This document shows, piece by piece, positions 12,150-24,682 of a stretch of DNA of 64,000 nt. The DNA comes from Trichopria drosophilae (taxonomy: Eukaryota > Arthropoda > Insecta > Hymenoptera > Diapriidae), in NCBI GenBank assembly GCA_030407085.1, contig CM059585.1:88550501-88614500 (forward strand), read 5' to 3'. Numbering within the stretch: position 1 is the first letter of the stretch; each line of letters starts with the position of its first letter. A program made the translations under genes and the position numbers. The notes under the pieces were generated by a model. It ran no database searches. It saw only the letters and a program-made list of their open reading frames with translations, and was not told the DNA's origin.

Positions 12150-13055
12150 CCGAAAACATTTTGTTTTTCATTACAAAATCACTTTCATCTCAAAATTGCG
12201 TTGGGAAACATATCTAAGTTGAAAATATCGCGTCCATGGATCCCCAGGATTACAATATACCATATCAGAATTCATAATTTAACATGGCAGTTTTCAAAAT
12301 GGCGCCTAGAAGCTCAAAATTCTTTTTAAAACTTGACCATTTTTTTCTTAAAATCTACAGACTTTAAAGAAAATTTTCTAAGAACAACAATGCTTTGGAA
12401 TAAGTCAAAGAATTCTCACAAATTTTATCAGCATACAATAATACACTGCTTGATTTTTTAAAAATTCGAAAAATCCAAATTTTGAAAAAAATCATTTCAA
12501 AAATCTTAAAAAATTTGAGTAGCTTCTTTAAATAGTTCTAACATATTTTTGTCCTAAGGAAATTTCCTGTAAAGTCTATAGTTTTCATGAAAATAAATTA
12601 TTAAACTTTTCTATATTTCAAGATCAATAATTTATTTTCTTGGAAACCATAGGCATTAGAGAAAATTTTCTTAGAATAAAAATATTTTAGAACTATTTAA
12701 AGAACCTACTCAAATTTTTAAAATAACTTTTTTCAACATTTGGATTTTTCGAATTTTTCAAAAATTAAGCAGTGTATTATAGCATGCTGATAAAATTTGA
12801 GAGTATTCTGTGACTCATTCCAAAGCATTGTTGTTCTTAGAAAATGTTCTCTAAAGTCTATAGTTTTTAAGAAAAAATGGTTAAGTTTTAAAAAGAATTT
12901 TAAGCTTCTAGGCGCTATTTTGAAAACTGCCATCTTGAATTATGAATTCAGATATGGTACATTTTAATCCTGGGGGTCTATGGACGCGATATTTTCAACT
13001 TAGATGTTCCCAACGTCATTTCGAGGTGAAAGTGATGTTTTTGTGAAAAACAAAA
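12150..13055. repeat. 900-base imperfect palindrome in clu intron 2
   Basis: The left arm (from CATTACAAAATCACTTTCAT, through TATCGCGTCCATGGATCC and AAAATGGCGCCTAGAAGC) is repeated in reverse in the right arm ending near GAGGTGAAAGTGATGTTTTT. The centre is near 12600. The arms carry an AAAATGGCGCC core reminiscent of the dispersed module. Confidence 0.85.
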
Positions 13056-13059
13056 CGTA

Positions 13060-13640
13060 AAAAAACATGTTTTTTAACAGAAAAACGTGTATAACTTTTT
13101 TGCGGTTCATTTTGTCGAAATTTTATTGAAAGATTCTGAAAGAGCATACAATTTTACGTTAGAAATAGTTGAGCTCGTATTTTTCTAATGGCATTTATAT
13201 ACAAATTATCAAAATGCTGAAAATTCGCCCGGCTGAGCGTTAATGGGTTAAATTGTTAACTTTTGTAATTTTGGATTTGATTAAATAAATCCAGGCAAAA
13301 TTTTTTAAATTCTTAATTACGGCTCTGGTTGTTATATATAAATGCACATTTTTGTTTATTTCAGCTAATAACATTACACTTCAAAATAATGACACCTTTG
13401 ATCACAAAATGAATGTTATATAGTGGATATTTTACGATGAATTCACTGAAAAAAAATATATTTTGTACTTCGACCCCAGCAACATAAAACCTATTTTTTT
13501 GTAAAATGTCTATTGATGCTTTCATTGTGCCAAACAAAAATTCAAAATGAACCTATTTTTCGTTCTTCCGCGGATTCACCTCCGAAAGAGAATTCGATTT
13601 TTTTGTATGGCACACGGTTTTATAAAAATTCTTTTAACTA
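13060..13640. other. intron 2 remainder, nothing recognised
   Basis: AT-rich sequence next to exon 2; no gene, terminal repeat or clear motif seen. Confidence 0.5.
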
Positions 13641-13648
13641 GCGATTAC

Positions 13649-13899
13649 CTGGATTAGCTCCATGCTGGAGACTTGGATATCGAATGGCTCAGCCCCAGGA
13701 CTGACGATTTTGACAGTGAAACCCGTGTCCTGGATAAAGACAACCTCCTGTTCGGTGGATGAGTCTTTTTCACAAGTCTCCTTTTCTCCCTTGTCTTTTT
13801 CTTTTTCACCCTCTTTAGTGGCCTCGACCTCCCCTTTTTCAAGGATGTTCTCCGCGGCACCGCTGGTGTTGCCAGAATCATCTCCATTTTCTCTGGTTT
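13649..13899 (-). CDS. clu: clu coding exon 2 (residues 30-113), acidic linker and start of CLU N-terminal domain
   Basis: The acceptor is a T-rich tract ending in AG at 13901-13900; the donor is CAG|GTAATC at 13648. The first 50 or so residues are a Lys/Glu/Asp-rich low-complexity linker with no expected fold. From about residue 88 the conserved ubiquitin-like CLU N-terminal domain begins ([10 protein letters not shown], then a conserved SSMELIQ near the end). The exon ends on a complete codon and continues into EIHQLL of exon 3. The linker is more variable than what follows, as in other CLU proteins. A CDS annotation beginning only at the ATG at 13887 would be in the wrong frame. Confidence 0.93.
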
Positions 13900-13974
13900 C
13901 TAAAAAATATATTTTTAATAATAAGTTTTTTTTATAAAAACACAATTTGTTACTTATATTAAATTTGTCAAATT

Positions 13975-14135
13975 TTATTACAATTAAGTTTTTTTAAATG
14001 TTTAAGGGTGTTCTGTGTAAGGTTAACCTTAATTACGAGAGACGGTTTCCTAAAAAATACCAAAGACATTAAGAACTGACCGAGAATTTTCGGAAATAAA
14101 TAAAAATCTCTTATTTCAGTACAAAGTGATTACTC
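13975..14135. repeat. dispersed GACGGTTTCCTAAAA family, copy 1
   Basis: Carries GACGGTTTCCTAAAAAATAC, then AAGAACTGACCGAGAATTTT and CGGAAATAAATAAAAATC. The same order occurs at 21840, 29850 and 32365, so this is an interspersed family. Confidence 0.65.
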
Positions 14136-14430
14136 GTAATGAGGTTAATGACATTTTTTTCTTATTATTGTAAAATATGAACAAAAAATACTACATTTAA
14201 ATTTTTTTTCAATTCATAAAGAAAAACATATGCAGCAATCGTAACTAAAAAAGAAAACAGTTACTTTCAAATTAGGACGCGAGAGACACATAAAAACTGC
14301 GACTAACATTATCTAACATATATTTTGCAGTTACTGCGAAGTATGAATTTTTTAAAACATTCATGACTTGTGTTTACAAAAATGTATTGATAAATAAAAG
14401 AACAATTCGAATCAAAATCGAATAACGCTA

Positions 14431-14761
14431 CACAGAAAAAAATAAGTCTCAAAATTGTTACATTTTAAATTCATCATTAGGTGAGGCTTAATTTCAGCCC
14501 AAAATTGTGTTAATTTGTTTTAATTCAGTCAATATTTAGGCTTAAAGGCTTACTTTCGTCTAACTTCGATGCCATAAGCTGGCTAAATCTTATTTTAAGC
14601 CAAAATATCGTCTAAAAGTAAGTTTTTCTCACTAAAAGTAAGACTTTAAGCCAAAACACTGACTGAATTTAAGAAAATTAACACAATTTCGGGCTTAAAG
14701 TAAGCCTCACCTGATAATGAATTTGAGATGTAACAATTTTAAAACTTATATTTTTTCTGTG
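14431..14761. mobile_element. 331-base fold-back MITE (CACAGAAAAAAATAAGT ends)
   Basis: Nearly palindromic. The left end CACAGAAAAAAATAAGT is mirrored at the right by a stretch ending TTTTTTCTGTG. TA flanks both ends (14429-14430, 14762-14763). The arms include TAAGCCTCACCTGATAATGA and its inverse. Confidence 0.85.
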
Positions 14762-14836
14762 TAAGATTACAGTGTTTGCGAACACGTATTAAAATATATG
14801 AAATCTATAAAATGTACAAAAATCATTTTGTTATTA

Positions 14837-15075
14837 CAGTAGAGTCCCGGTATATTTACTTGCTCGGTTCCTCGTTTCGTTATATTTATCAAAAGAAGGG
14901 GAGTGCCGCTTCTTCCACTCCCGTCAATTGAGTTAAGTTCGTGACATCGTAACTGGCCCTTCCTGAGGCCCAGCCCGTAAGGTGAAAACGAGAGCGGCGA
15001 CAGGTAAATATAGCGAGAGGGAACCGGGCAAATATGCTGGGACCTAAATATAGCGGGACGCAATTATACCGGGTT
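14837..15075. mobile_element. pogo-like MITE, CAGTAGAGTCCCGG family, copy 1
   Basis: The left end CAGTAGAGTCCCGGTATA follows TA. The right side (CGCAATTATACCGGG) is the inverted counterpart, though its last bases are degraded. The right half, read in reverse, matches the left half of the copy at 51647. Confidence 0.75.
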
Positions 15076-15919
15076 TGTAAGCATAAAAAGAGTTTGAAAG
15101 ACTACATCTGATGATTTGTTGATCAAATTGTGACAGAATCAAATTTGTTGATTACGGGGACTTTTGCTTTTGAAAATATGTCAAATTCATGAAACTCTTT
15201 CCCTCATAAGATTATTGCTTGCGTTTTTCAAATTTTAACGCACATGGCATATTATGAACGAAATATACGATTTTATTTTTCTAGTAAATATATTTTTTTT
15301 TTAATTTCCTATGTATTCATGAATGTGTTCAAAATTGTCATAAAAATTACAAAACGTTACTACTTGCTTAAACCAGTTACTACTTGTTTAATAAAATATA
15401 CTATAATTTTGGCAAATAAAAATATTTGTTATGTAGTTTTAAAAATCACAAGTCGGAAAACTTTTCACCTCCCAATGGAAATTACAGTTTTCTTCCTCTA
15501 ATTCAAACGATTAAAATGTTAAAAAGAATCTTTTTGATTATCAGCCAACGACCTATTATCGATATAAACTATAAATGCAATCGTTTCATCTGATATTGCT
15601 ATTATCTTATGTAATCGCGAACTTGCGAGTTAACATTTAACTTGCAAAAACTTTTTTTAAAAAATTAAAATCATTAACCTCTACATTTCGGTCATCTCGT
15701 GACCATCATCAGGAGGAATGACTTTATTTACATTACGTATTCAATACTTATATGCAAATCATTGTTTATATCGAGTTATCGAAACAACTCCTGAACTAAA
15801 TTTAAGGTTTTATTTTGTAATTTTGTATTTGTCTACTGTAATATTTATTATTTTCGATAGTTATTGAATTTTTATATCATTCTTTTCAGATTCATGCAGT
15901 TGTTATCAACATTTTGTAG

Positions 15920-16200
15920 TTTTTGCAGCTGCATTTAGTTCACCTATTCACTTCAACACGTTTGTGTTAGATTCACTACATTTCAGTTACTTTAATTATA
16001 TATGTATCTATAAAAGTACGAAATATTTAGTTTCCATTTGTCAGAATTTTTTCCAATTTTTCAAAACATTTTTTAATTTAAAAAAAATGACTGCCGGACT
16101 TGAGACTCGAACCTGGGACCTTTCTAGGGGTATTTGAATACATCAAACACGATTATTATAATTGAAAATGTTGTCCACGAAATTGGTAAATAACACTGTA
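15920..16200 (-). mobile_element. tRNA-derived SINE, copy 1
   Basis: On the minus strand a B box in GGTCCCAGGTTCGAGTCTC is followed by an A/T-rich tail. Flanking text (GCATTTAGTTCACCT, CGAAATATTTAGTTTCC) is shared with the copy at 16800. Confidence 0.6.
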
Positions 16201-16799
16201 ATTTTGGATTTATCTACTGTAAAATTGATTTTCGATATTTTGTTCATTTCATTAACTACTAAATAACATTAACATTCAATGTATTGTTATTACTGTGGTC
16301 CTTTGTCTATTTCTATTAATTTTATCGTTTTCTTGTACAATATACTTTGAAAAGATGTTTTATTGAGAGGACATATTTTTCTCAAACAATGAGTCAAAAT
16401 GCTATTTTGCTCCCATTAACAACCCTATACTAATGAACTAATAAGGAAGAGAGGTTTATAGTATTTTCTGTTATTAATTTCATTATAAAATTCTACTTTA
16501 CACTAAAATAATTGAAATCAGCTACAAAGTTTTATAAATTACGTACATCATTTTACATTGTAGAATTCCTTAGTGTAAATATTTCACTCCATTAATAACT
16601 TTGAATCTTATATATAGAGATCGCGAATTCCCTAAATTTCTTGGAGTGAAAATGTACTCTTTAAGGATTAAAAATGTCTTCAATAGTGAATGTCACATCA
16701 TGAAATGAAATCTTAGTCTGCGTACAATGAAAGTCTACTAAAAGCCAACTAAAGTGGCTCAGTTTTTACTAAATAAATTACTTCCAGAGGAACTACCAG

Positions 16800-17020
16800 A
16801 GTTTTAGCACCTGCATTTAGTTCACCTGACGTAAGTTTGATTTACTAAATTACTAAAGTACTAAATATTTAGTTCCTACTTGTAAGAATTTTTTCCCATT
16901 TTTAAAACATTTTTTATTTAAAAAAAATGTGTGCCGCACTTGAGACTCGAACCCGGGACCTTCCTATATCTGAATTGAAAATGTTCTCTATCGAAGTTGG
17001 TAATAACCCCGTGTCGACTT
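16800..17020 (-). mobile_element. tRNA-derived SINE, copy 2
   Basis: On the minus strand, AGGAAGGTCCCGGGTTCGAG contains an intact B box (GGTTCGAGTC). Upstream lies a decayed anticodon-arm-like CAATTCAGATATAGG, downstream a poly-T-rich body shared with 15920-16200. The A box is not recognisable, so it is probably inactive. Confidence 0.6.
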
Positions 17021-17268
17021 CATAAATAAAATTTTGGACATAATTAAAATATTGTTGTTCTATCTTGATTCATTTTAATAAATTTGTTCATTGTACCGAA
17101 TACAGTCATTTTTGCTGTTTGCTGTCTGCGTTTATTAACCTTAAAACAGTTTAATTTTCGTTCATTTGATATTTTGTTCTCCAGGTTCTCTCCAAGTGGA
17201 GAACAAACACAATTAAACAGACTTATTTATGTTTAATCGGGCATCAAAATGTGTCATTTGTATACGAT

Positions 17269-18642
17269 GAATACATAGGCGTTGCAACTACCAATTTTTA
17301 AGGGGAAATCCTTAACCCAAGAGAACACAAATTTCACAAAGATTTTCGGAATATTTCTTGACGTCAAAAACCAATTCAACAAATTGTATACAAAACATTT
17401 TCGACGTAAAATTGATCGATCTTTTCGAATCTGCCGTTAAAAAAATCAATCGACCCCATTCCAAAAAAGTTATGTTTGGTTTTTCACAAAAAAATCAGAT
17501 TTTTCACTGACAAATATTTTTTAATTGGCATTTTGACATTGGAAACGGTGAGGGAGATCACTGGTCGGTGAAAATATCGTGTCCTCGAACCTTTAACTTT
17601 AAAATGTGCATGATAGCAATTTGAAAATAAAGTTGAAAACTGTCAAAATGGCGGCTCAAACACGAAAAGAATGGCGAAAAGCTCCTGCATTTTTTATGAT
17701 ATGACATGACAGGCTTTCGGAAAAAATGTCGCCGAACAAAAAGTTCTTAGAATTGATCAAAGAATACGCTCAAAGTTTTTCAGAATTTTTAAAACACTTT
17801 TCTTCACTTTCATAATTGCTAAATTTTGAAAAAATATGATAAGTCGTAGAAAAATTGTGAAAATATTTCGAGGTTTCTTTGATCAATTCTCAGAACTTTT
17901 TGTTTCGCACAATTTTTTGCAAAAATCTCTCATTTCCAAATAAAAATGTCTGAACTTTTCAAAACACAGGGAAACAGGAATTTTTTTATTTGAAATTCAT
18001 ATTTTTTGAAAATTTAGCGATTATGAAAATGAAGAAAAGTGGTTTAAAAATTCTGAAAAAATTTGAGGGTATTTTTTTATCAATTCTAAGAACTTTTTGT
18101 TCAGCGACATTTTTTCCGAAAAGTTTATCATTTTCGAATAAAAAATTCAGGAGCTTTTCACCGTTTTTTTCGCGTTTCAGCCGCCACTTTAACAGTTTCC
18201 AACTTTATTTTCAAAATGCTATCATGCACATTTTAAAGTTAAAGGATTGAGGACACGATATTTTCACCGATCAGTGATCTCCCTAAAACTTTCGAGCTCT
18301 GTCCGGCTAATTTAATGGAGCTACAATTTTCATTGTGCAATCCAGCATGCGAATCTTCCCACATTATTTAAGAATGTTTGGAATAATAAATAACGAAACA
18401 TTGGGTCCAGATTCGCATGCTGGGCTTGTTTTTAACAATAAATAGAATCGTACCTCTAATGTTCCGTGCGGCGAAAAGTATTTTTGTATCGTAGGGTAAA
18501 ATGTGCGAAAATGACTAATAACACTAATTTCTTATTATTAGTGAGCATTTTGTGTATCATCACTGGAAAGATCCTGTTGATTTTCCTATCGTTATTCGAG
18601 GATTTCCCCTAAATAATTTTTTGTTGCGGCGCCTATGTATTC
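17269..18642. mobile_element. 1.37-kb element with GAATACATAGGCG terminal repeats
   Basis: The left end GAATACATAGGCGTTGCAAC, followed by AAGGGGAAATCCT, is matched in reverse at the right end (AGGATTTCCCC…GCGCCTATGTATTC). Inside is an imperfect palindrome (17540-18290) whose arms carry AAAATGGCGGCTC on the left and GCCGCCAC on the right, and a small hairpin (18341-18425) around AGCATGCGAATCT. The longest frame, 86 codons, is not a transposase. Confidence 0.75.
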
Positions 18643-18969
18643 AGCGTTTCGTCGTCAGCCAGCTTCAGCGTCATCAATTGTATTCCAAAGGGCTGTAAAT
18701 AAAGTATCCATTTTTTCGAAAAATTGATTGAACAAAATGTTTACCTTTTCCACTAAAGTATTGCCTGAATGTTCCTCATAGTATTATGCGGTCAATTAGT
18801 CAAGTGACAGTGATTTAAAGTTATGTTACCTACCAACACTCTGTACCAGTATAATTTAATAATCAGACTGAAGATAAGCAGTCATCAGCTTAATCAAACA
18901 TTTACGAAAATACTAACTAGTACTTTCCCCCACTTTTTTTGAAAATTCCCCCCTCTCTCTCTCTCTGAC

Positions 18970-19400
18970 TCAATAGCAAGCTACAAGTCAGGTTACGTCA
19001 GGCCCATTCAGGACTGAAATTCTTGATTAAACGGAGGTTTTTGCCAAGACGAAATTTCGCGGATGATGTGTTTACTTTGTCAGAGGCAGTTCTGAATGAT
19101 AGCTCGGTCGCTTGAGTGACTTATATGCAGGACACCCGCTAGATTTAAGCGAATTACGGTGTATTGCAATGCAGTACCTCCCCGAGGTTGAGCTTGCAGT
19201 CACCGTAGTTTATAAATAAACTGCAATGTAAATAGTGCGCACTCAAATGCCGGACTATTTTCATCGATACTCGTGTATGTGTATCGTGCACTTACGCAAA
19301 CACGCTTAGAGATATCTGCGCTTTCGGCTCTCTGATAATCGAGGAGCATTAAACTGTTAAAACCGAGACGAATGACAAATTACCATTCGGTGGGCCATAA
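18970..19400. promoter_or_regulatory. candidate intronic regulatory block
   Basis: Unique sequence, less AT-rich, between two transposon-like elements, starting beside a short CT run (18954-18966). It holds mixed motifs (TTGATTAAACGG, TCATCGATACTCG, GTGTATCGTGCACTT) and no open frame or terminal repeats. It resembles conserved non-coding DNA but there is no comparative evidence here. Confidence 0.25.
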
Positions 19401-19522
19401 AACGTATACCAGTCAAAAAGTTGTCATTTTTGTGTCGTTTGGACATTAATCTCACTTAGATCCAAAACAACACATTATTTCGATGACGTCTGGCTAGCAA
19501 AGTGATAAATCACACATGGTTT

Positions 19523-20230
19523 TGTTGTGGGGAAGCTGTGGGTCATTTCCGACGTAATTTTGTGCCTAGAATCAGAATCCGAAGTCAGAAATGGCCCATC
19601 ACGTCAGGATTTTGAGATATTTGAGGTTATTTACTCGAAAAACGCGTTTTTTTTGCTATTTTTGAGGTCATGCACAGAAGACACAATATTTTTAGGAGTT
19701 TTTCCTTTCGTTGGATCTGTGATACTATGCTTTTTCTTTAATATGGGATGCGCAGAATTCCATTACGACTTTTCGTCACCAAGATACGCCAATTTGAAAT
19801 TACGATATACATGTAAACAAATTTACCTTGAAATGCTCTTGGAGAACAAGCTCAAGGTCAAATTCAATGTCTCGAAACCTATATAAATATAAACAACTAT
19901 ATAAAATATGGATACTAATATCTAAAATCACATTTCAGTATTATGACTGTTTTTTTGATAACGCTAATGGAATATATCTCGTAATTTCAAAATGGCCGTA
20001 ACTTTGTAAAAAAAATCTTAGGTGATCGAATAAAACCTCATTTTGAAGGGTAAAGGTAGTACTAAAAGATGCAAATAGTACAGAAGGCAAAAAAAAAATT
20101 ATTGCGTCCTGTACGTAACCTCAAACGTAGCAAAATAACGCATTTTTCGAGTACATGACCTCAAATATCTCAAAAACCTGATGTGATGGACCAATTCTGT
20201 CGGAAATGACCCACAGCTTCCCAACAACAT
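19523..20230. mobile_element. 700-base inverted-repeat element
   Basis: GTTGTGGGGAAGCTGTGGGT (19524) and the following TTTGAGATATTTGAGGT are mirrored by ACCTCAAATATCTCAAAAA and GACCCACAGCTTCCCAACAA ending near 20228. The 119-codon frame inside is not a known protein. Confidence 0.65.
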
Positions 20231-21420
20231 CCAAGACCCTCTTTTTTGTCGACCTGTGTTATGGAAGAGAGGATAGTAAAGAAAAATGTAAGCAATTTCC
20301 AGAAATTTGTCGGGCCCATTGAACACTTCAGGGGGAATTTTGAAAAATACATTGAAAAATATTTTGTAGAGATAGTAACGAATTTTTTAAACAGCTAAAT
20401 CTTATTATTTTGAGGTTAGAATCTGCCGATATAGTAAACTTTTGTAATATTCACGATATCTTGCGTAATATGAGTAATATGCAATGTGTTGTGTTTTGCG
20501 AATCCAGAAATATGCGATTAGTTCCCCATATACCGTTATATACATACTAATCGGTAGAATCTTTTGTTACTTGCGAGAATCCGCTACCGTAGCGCATCTA
20601 TTGAGTACTTGGAGTACTATAAAAGTCGTTAGCGGTATTTGCATACGGACAGTCTCGATGGCGGGGAAAAAAATATGTATGAATGAACGCTTCCTGGTTT
20701 TCAAAAAAGCTACACAATATTTTCATGTTATTCCTACAAATTTTTCTAAAACATTTTTACTTACTGTCACTTAATATCTACAATCATTGCAACTGGTAAT
20801 CTCACTTAATTTTCAATGTTGTTTTTTAAAAAAAACTTCGTTTACTTCCATTATTCATGATTAGAACGCGCAAAAAAAATGACATACATAATATGAAAAT
20901 ATGTAATTGACATTTAAAATTAGAAATTTCATTGAAATTCGTCAGAATGCTACTTGAATTCATTATCCTTCCTACAAATCGATGTAATGAAAATGACTCC
21001 AGTAGGCTCAAATATTTAAAATATGATTTGCGTAGTTGGTATCTTATTCCATTAATTATTGATTTTAAACGCTAATCAATAGAACTGTATTCAAAGCATA
21101 TTTAGGAATTTTAAAGTGATTTTTTCAACATATTTCATTCTCTAATATGTATTTGGATTTCTGATCAGGTATTTTATCAACCTTGCCTGATTATTACGCG
21201 ATCAAACAGTGATCAAGATAAAACATGTCTTAGAAGGCGTTTGTGTTTAGAATTAGATCATTAAATAGGTATTCTCCGAGATTGTCTAATAGATGACACC
21301 AGTCCGTAAACAGTAAAAAATTATCTCATAATTTATCATTGTATTCTCAACTTAATAATAAAGAAACTCATAATAAAGCAACTAAAAATTATTGGTAAAC
21401 ACAAGACTCAATGAAATGTT
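20231..21420. other. intron 1 stretch, nothing recognised
   Basis: AT-rich sequence with short frames only; no terminal repeats, splice-framed exon or known motif seen. Confidence 0.5.
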
Positions 21421-21424
21421 TTTT

Positions 21425-22045
21425 ACGACTTACAGGTAAAATCAATTTTAAGAAGATTCTTAAGTAATCCGCCGACAAGATAAAAATTTACGATTAAAAA
21501 CCTAAATTAAAAATGTCTGAATGAATTTTTCAAAATTCGGGTTCTATAAGAGTAATTTTACTTTCTATACTATTACAGCATGCCAAAGAAGTTAATTAAG
21601 ACTTGATTGGAAATAAATAATGACTACCTACTCTGGTATTGGAAATAAATAAAGACTACCGATATTCCAATAGTTCTCGTTCAATTTCCAAATAATTTGT
21701 TTGGCATTCGATAATGGGCCGTATATAGTAATTAGGACAAATTTTGACAAATTGCTTTTAATTTTCACTAAAAACCGCAAATAAAAAATGACTCGATTTT
21801 TGGAAATTCTGGTTCTGTAAGGACAATTTTAATTATTATAGAGCGTTTACCAAAAAATACCAAGACATTAATTATTGATAAATGAACAGAAATTTTCGGA
21901 AATTAATAAAAATCACTTATTTGCGAAAATGTTCGGTCGGTTCTCCAATAGTTTCTTTGGTATTTTTTAGGAAACCGTGTACAGTAATTAGAATTGTCTA
22001 TACCGAGCCTGAATTTTGAAAATTATTATTCAATCATCTTTAATA
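21425..22045. repeat. dispersed GACGGTTTCCTAAAA family, two fold-back copies
   Basis: Two neighbouring copies (about 21425-21735 and 21745-22045). Each begins near a GACAAGATAAAAAT or AATTTTCACTAAAAACCGCA segment. The second has GAGCGTTTACCAAAAAATAC and the inverse GGTATTTTTTAGGAAACCGT, so it can fold back. Confidence 0.6.
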
Positions 22046-22059
22046 TAGGATTTTTAGTG

Positions 22060-22997
22060 AAACTTTCTTAACCCTTTAACGATCAGATATGTTAATTTTT
22101 AACTTTGATTTCAAGCTCTTACTATTAAAAGAAAAAAAATAGTTAAAATTCTAGAAGCACATTTCCATATATGTTTTTGGGGTAGTTCTTTTAAATGCCA
22201 TTGTAAAAATTTTCAAAAAGTAACTTTGAACCCGTATTTTTTTCAAAAATACTTAAAAACAAGATTTTGGCATGCAATTTTTGTTCAGTTGCAATTTTAG
22301 TTGTGATATCAATTTTTCAAGGTCATCTAACGTATCAAAAATATGTTCCTGATAGTTGCAGTTTGAAAATATGTTTTGCATTTATGGATTTTTCGTACTT
22401 TTTAATTAAATGGCCGATCCTCCAATATAGCGGACGATAAAGTCAAAATTTCATCGTATTTTCTTGTTCTTTGTTATTCGGGGGTTTTTATCGTGCGCCA
22501 TATTGGATCGTCCATTTTTAATTTTGAAAAAATGACTTCAGATTCGTAATTAGCGACCCCAAAATCCCTGAGTAACAAATTTTAAGAGAATTCAACAACT
22601 TTAGAAAATCTTAACCATCCTATGTCAAATTTTGAAAAATGTTGTACTTTCAGGCGCCATTTTTAATTAAAATATACCAAAAATTCAAACACGCCAAGCA
22701 TATTTTCAAACTACAACTATGTGGAACATGTTCTTGATACGTTAGATGACCTGGAAAAATTGATATCACAACTAAAACTGCAACTGAAAAAAAATTGCAT
22801 AACAAAATCTTGTTTTTGAGTATGTTTCAAACAAATAGGGGTTGAAAGTCACTTTTTGAAAATGTTGACAATGCCATTCGAAAGAGCATAATATATGGAA
22901 ATTTCATTATAGAATTCTTACTAATTTTTTCCTTTTAATAGTGAAAGCTTGACATAAAAGTTAGAAATTAGCACATATGGTTGTTAAAGGGTTAATC
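22060..22997. repeat. 930-base imperfect palindrome with ATGGCCGATCC core
   Basis: The arms run outward from a centre near 22530. GTTAAAGGGTTAATC at the right mirrors AACCCTTTAACGATCAG at the left; TCAAGGTCATCTAACGTATC mirrors GATACGTTAGATGACCTGGA. The centre carries the dispersed module in both orientations (AATGGCCGATCCTCCAATAT and GCGCCATATTGGATCGTCC). Confidence 0.85.
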
Positions 22998-22999
22998 AG

Positions 23000-24160
23000 A
23001 TCTTGAAGGCGCAAATTCTAGTTATCTGATCAAAATTTAATAGAGTTTCAAAATTCTACTAGAGTGTCAAAATTTCAAAAACTCGTAAAGTTTTTCACTC
23101 ATCACGTGTAATAAATTGTAATAAATTGTAATAAAAGTGTAATTGTTGTAAACTGATTTTAGCAATAAGCATTCTATAGCATTGACTCCATTGAAGTCAC
23201 AGATTGTTCTATTAATAGTGATTAAAAGATTACTAGAAATAGCAAGACATTCTAACCTGGAAAATACAAGTTACAAAAAATGGTAACTGCTTTAATATCT
23301 GACGTTTTCGATTAGTCACAAACAATAAGTTTCAACGATTGAATATCAAAACATTCGCAAATAATGTAACGGACTAGGATAATAATGACATCATTGTTTT
23401 GATGTTACTGATCTCGTCACACATTATGATGACACTTGCAAGAATCTTATACTTTAACAAAAAACAAAATGCGATAATTTTAGTATTACAATTGGACAAA
23501 AATTAAAGCAAAATGCGACTATTTTATTATTTTCTTATTTAAGTTTGTGTCATTCAAATCTAGACTATTATACACACACTATTCGTATGAAATATGATTA
23601 AAATGCGACGTTGAAAAGTGGCAAAAGGATGCAATATAATCAAACAATAAAATTCAGATTACAATTCAGACACTTCTTGTAAAGATTGAATAATTTCAAT
23701 TCAAGTAATTTATAATCCTTCGACTGTTCAGACACCTACATGATGTCCGAGTAGTCTTTGATCTAAAAAAGTTTAGTCAATAAACAGTTATAAACGACTG
23801 AAGCTGTACATTTTCTTACTTCTACTAATAAAAAAATCAAGAAAATCGCAGTGTTTTTGGGTTTCCAGAAGAATGCATCGAAAAATTCGAGAAAAATGTT
23901 TTGTTTTATTGAAGTTTGTATTTATGTTTTTGGAACGATTCATCATTTTTCATGATTAAATTATTTTTTATCAATAATAAGCTTTAAAAAAAACTAACAC
24001 TAAAAAGTACAAAGCAATGAATTAAATTTCAAAAATAAAAGTTTGTGGCTTTGATTTCCTGAAGTGGAAAGACTTCTTCAAGATTAAAATATTTGTAAAA
24101 GGGGTTGGATAAATAACATAAAATATAATAACATTCTGAACTTATTGTGGGTCTTCTTAA
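23000..24160. other. intron 1 stretch, nothing recognised
   Basis: AT-rich unique-looking sequence; only a short TAATAAATTG direct repeat near 23110 stands out. Confidence 0.5.
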
Positions 24161-24168
24161 AAAATTAA

Positions 24169-24682
24169 CGGGTTGGACCAGTGAAATTTCACCATAAGAA
24201 ATTTACGCTGCTGAAAGGTGTGAATTATGTTTCTAGCATAATTAACATCTAAAAGTATGATACTGAATCAAGTCAAACGTATCCATTTTGAAAAACAAAT
24301 ATTGAATGAGTAGTTGACTGATCCATTATAATTTTCTCCGGTATTCAAGAATTACTCGATTTTCCATTTATTTTTCAAATGAAATAAAAAAAAATACAAA
24401 ACAATTGAAAAGTAAACGTTTCAAATCTGATGTTAACAAAAGATTAGCTTAAAAACTACTCATAATTTTTAATATTTTCCAATTAAATTTTTTTTAAAAG
24501 CTTTTTGAATAATTTTCTACCATCAACAGCATGTATTTTAAAAATACAAATGTTTCAAAAAATTAGAAATTATAAAATGAACGAAATACTTTTTTTTTGA
24601 CACTGTATCATAATTTTAATTGTTCAATTATGCTCGAAAACAAATTGGCACCTTTCAGCTGAAATTTCACTGGTCCCACCTC
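24169..24682. mobile_element. 514-base MITE flanked by TTAA
   Basis: TTAA at 24165-24168 and 24683-24686 flanks inverted ends: GGACCAGTGAAATTTCA on the left, and GGACCAGTGAAATTTCAGCT when the right end is read in reverse. Subterminal GCTGAAAGGTG and AGCATAATT also recur inverted. TTAA target sites are typical of piggyBac-type elements, but the outermost bases (CGGGTT/GAGGTG) are not the classical CCC ends. Confidence 0.7.

Noticed and set aside
13662..13937. 91-codon plus-strand serine-rich frame and a 77-codon minus frame starting at 13887
   Set aside because: Shadows of clu exon 2 in the wrong frame or strand.
19527..19886. 119-codon plus-strand frame
   Set aside because: Lies in the arm and interior of an inverted-repeat element; no domain, splice context or known protein.
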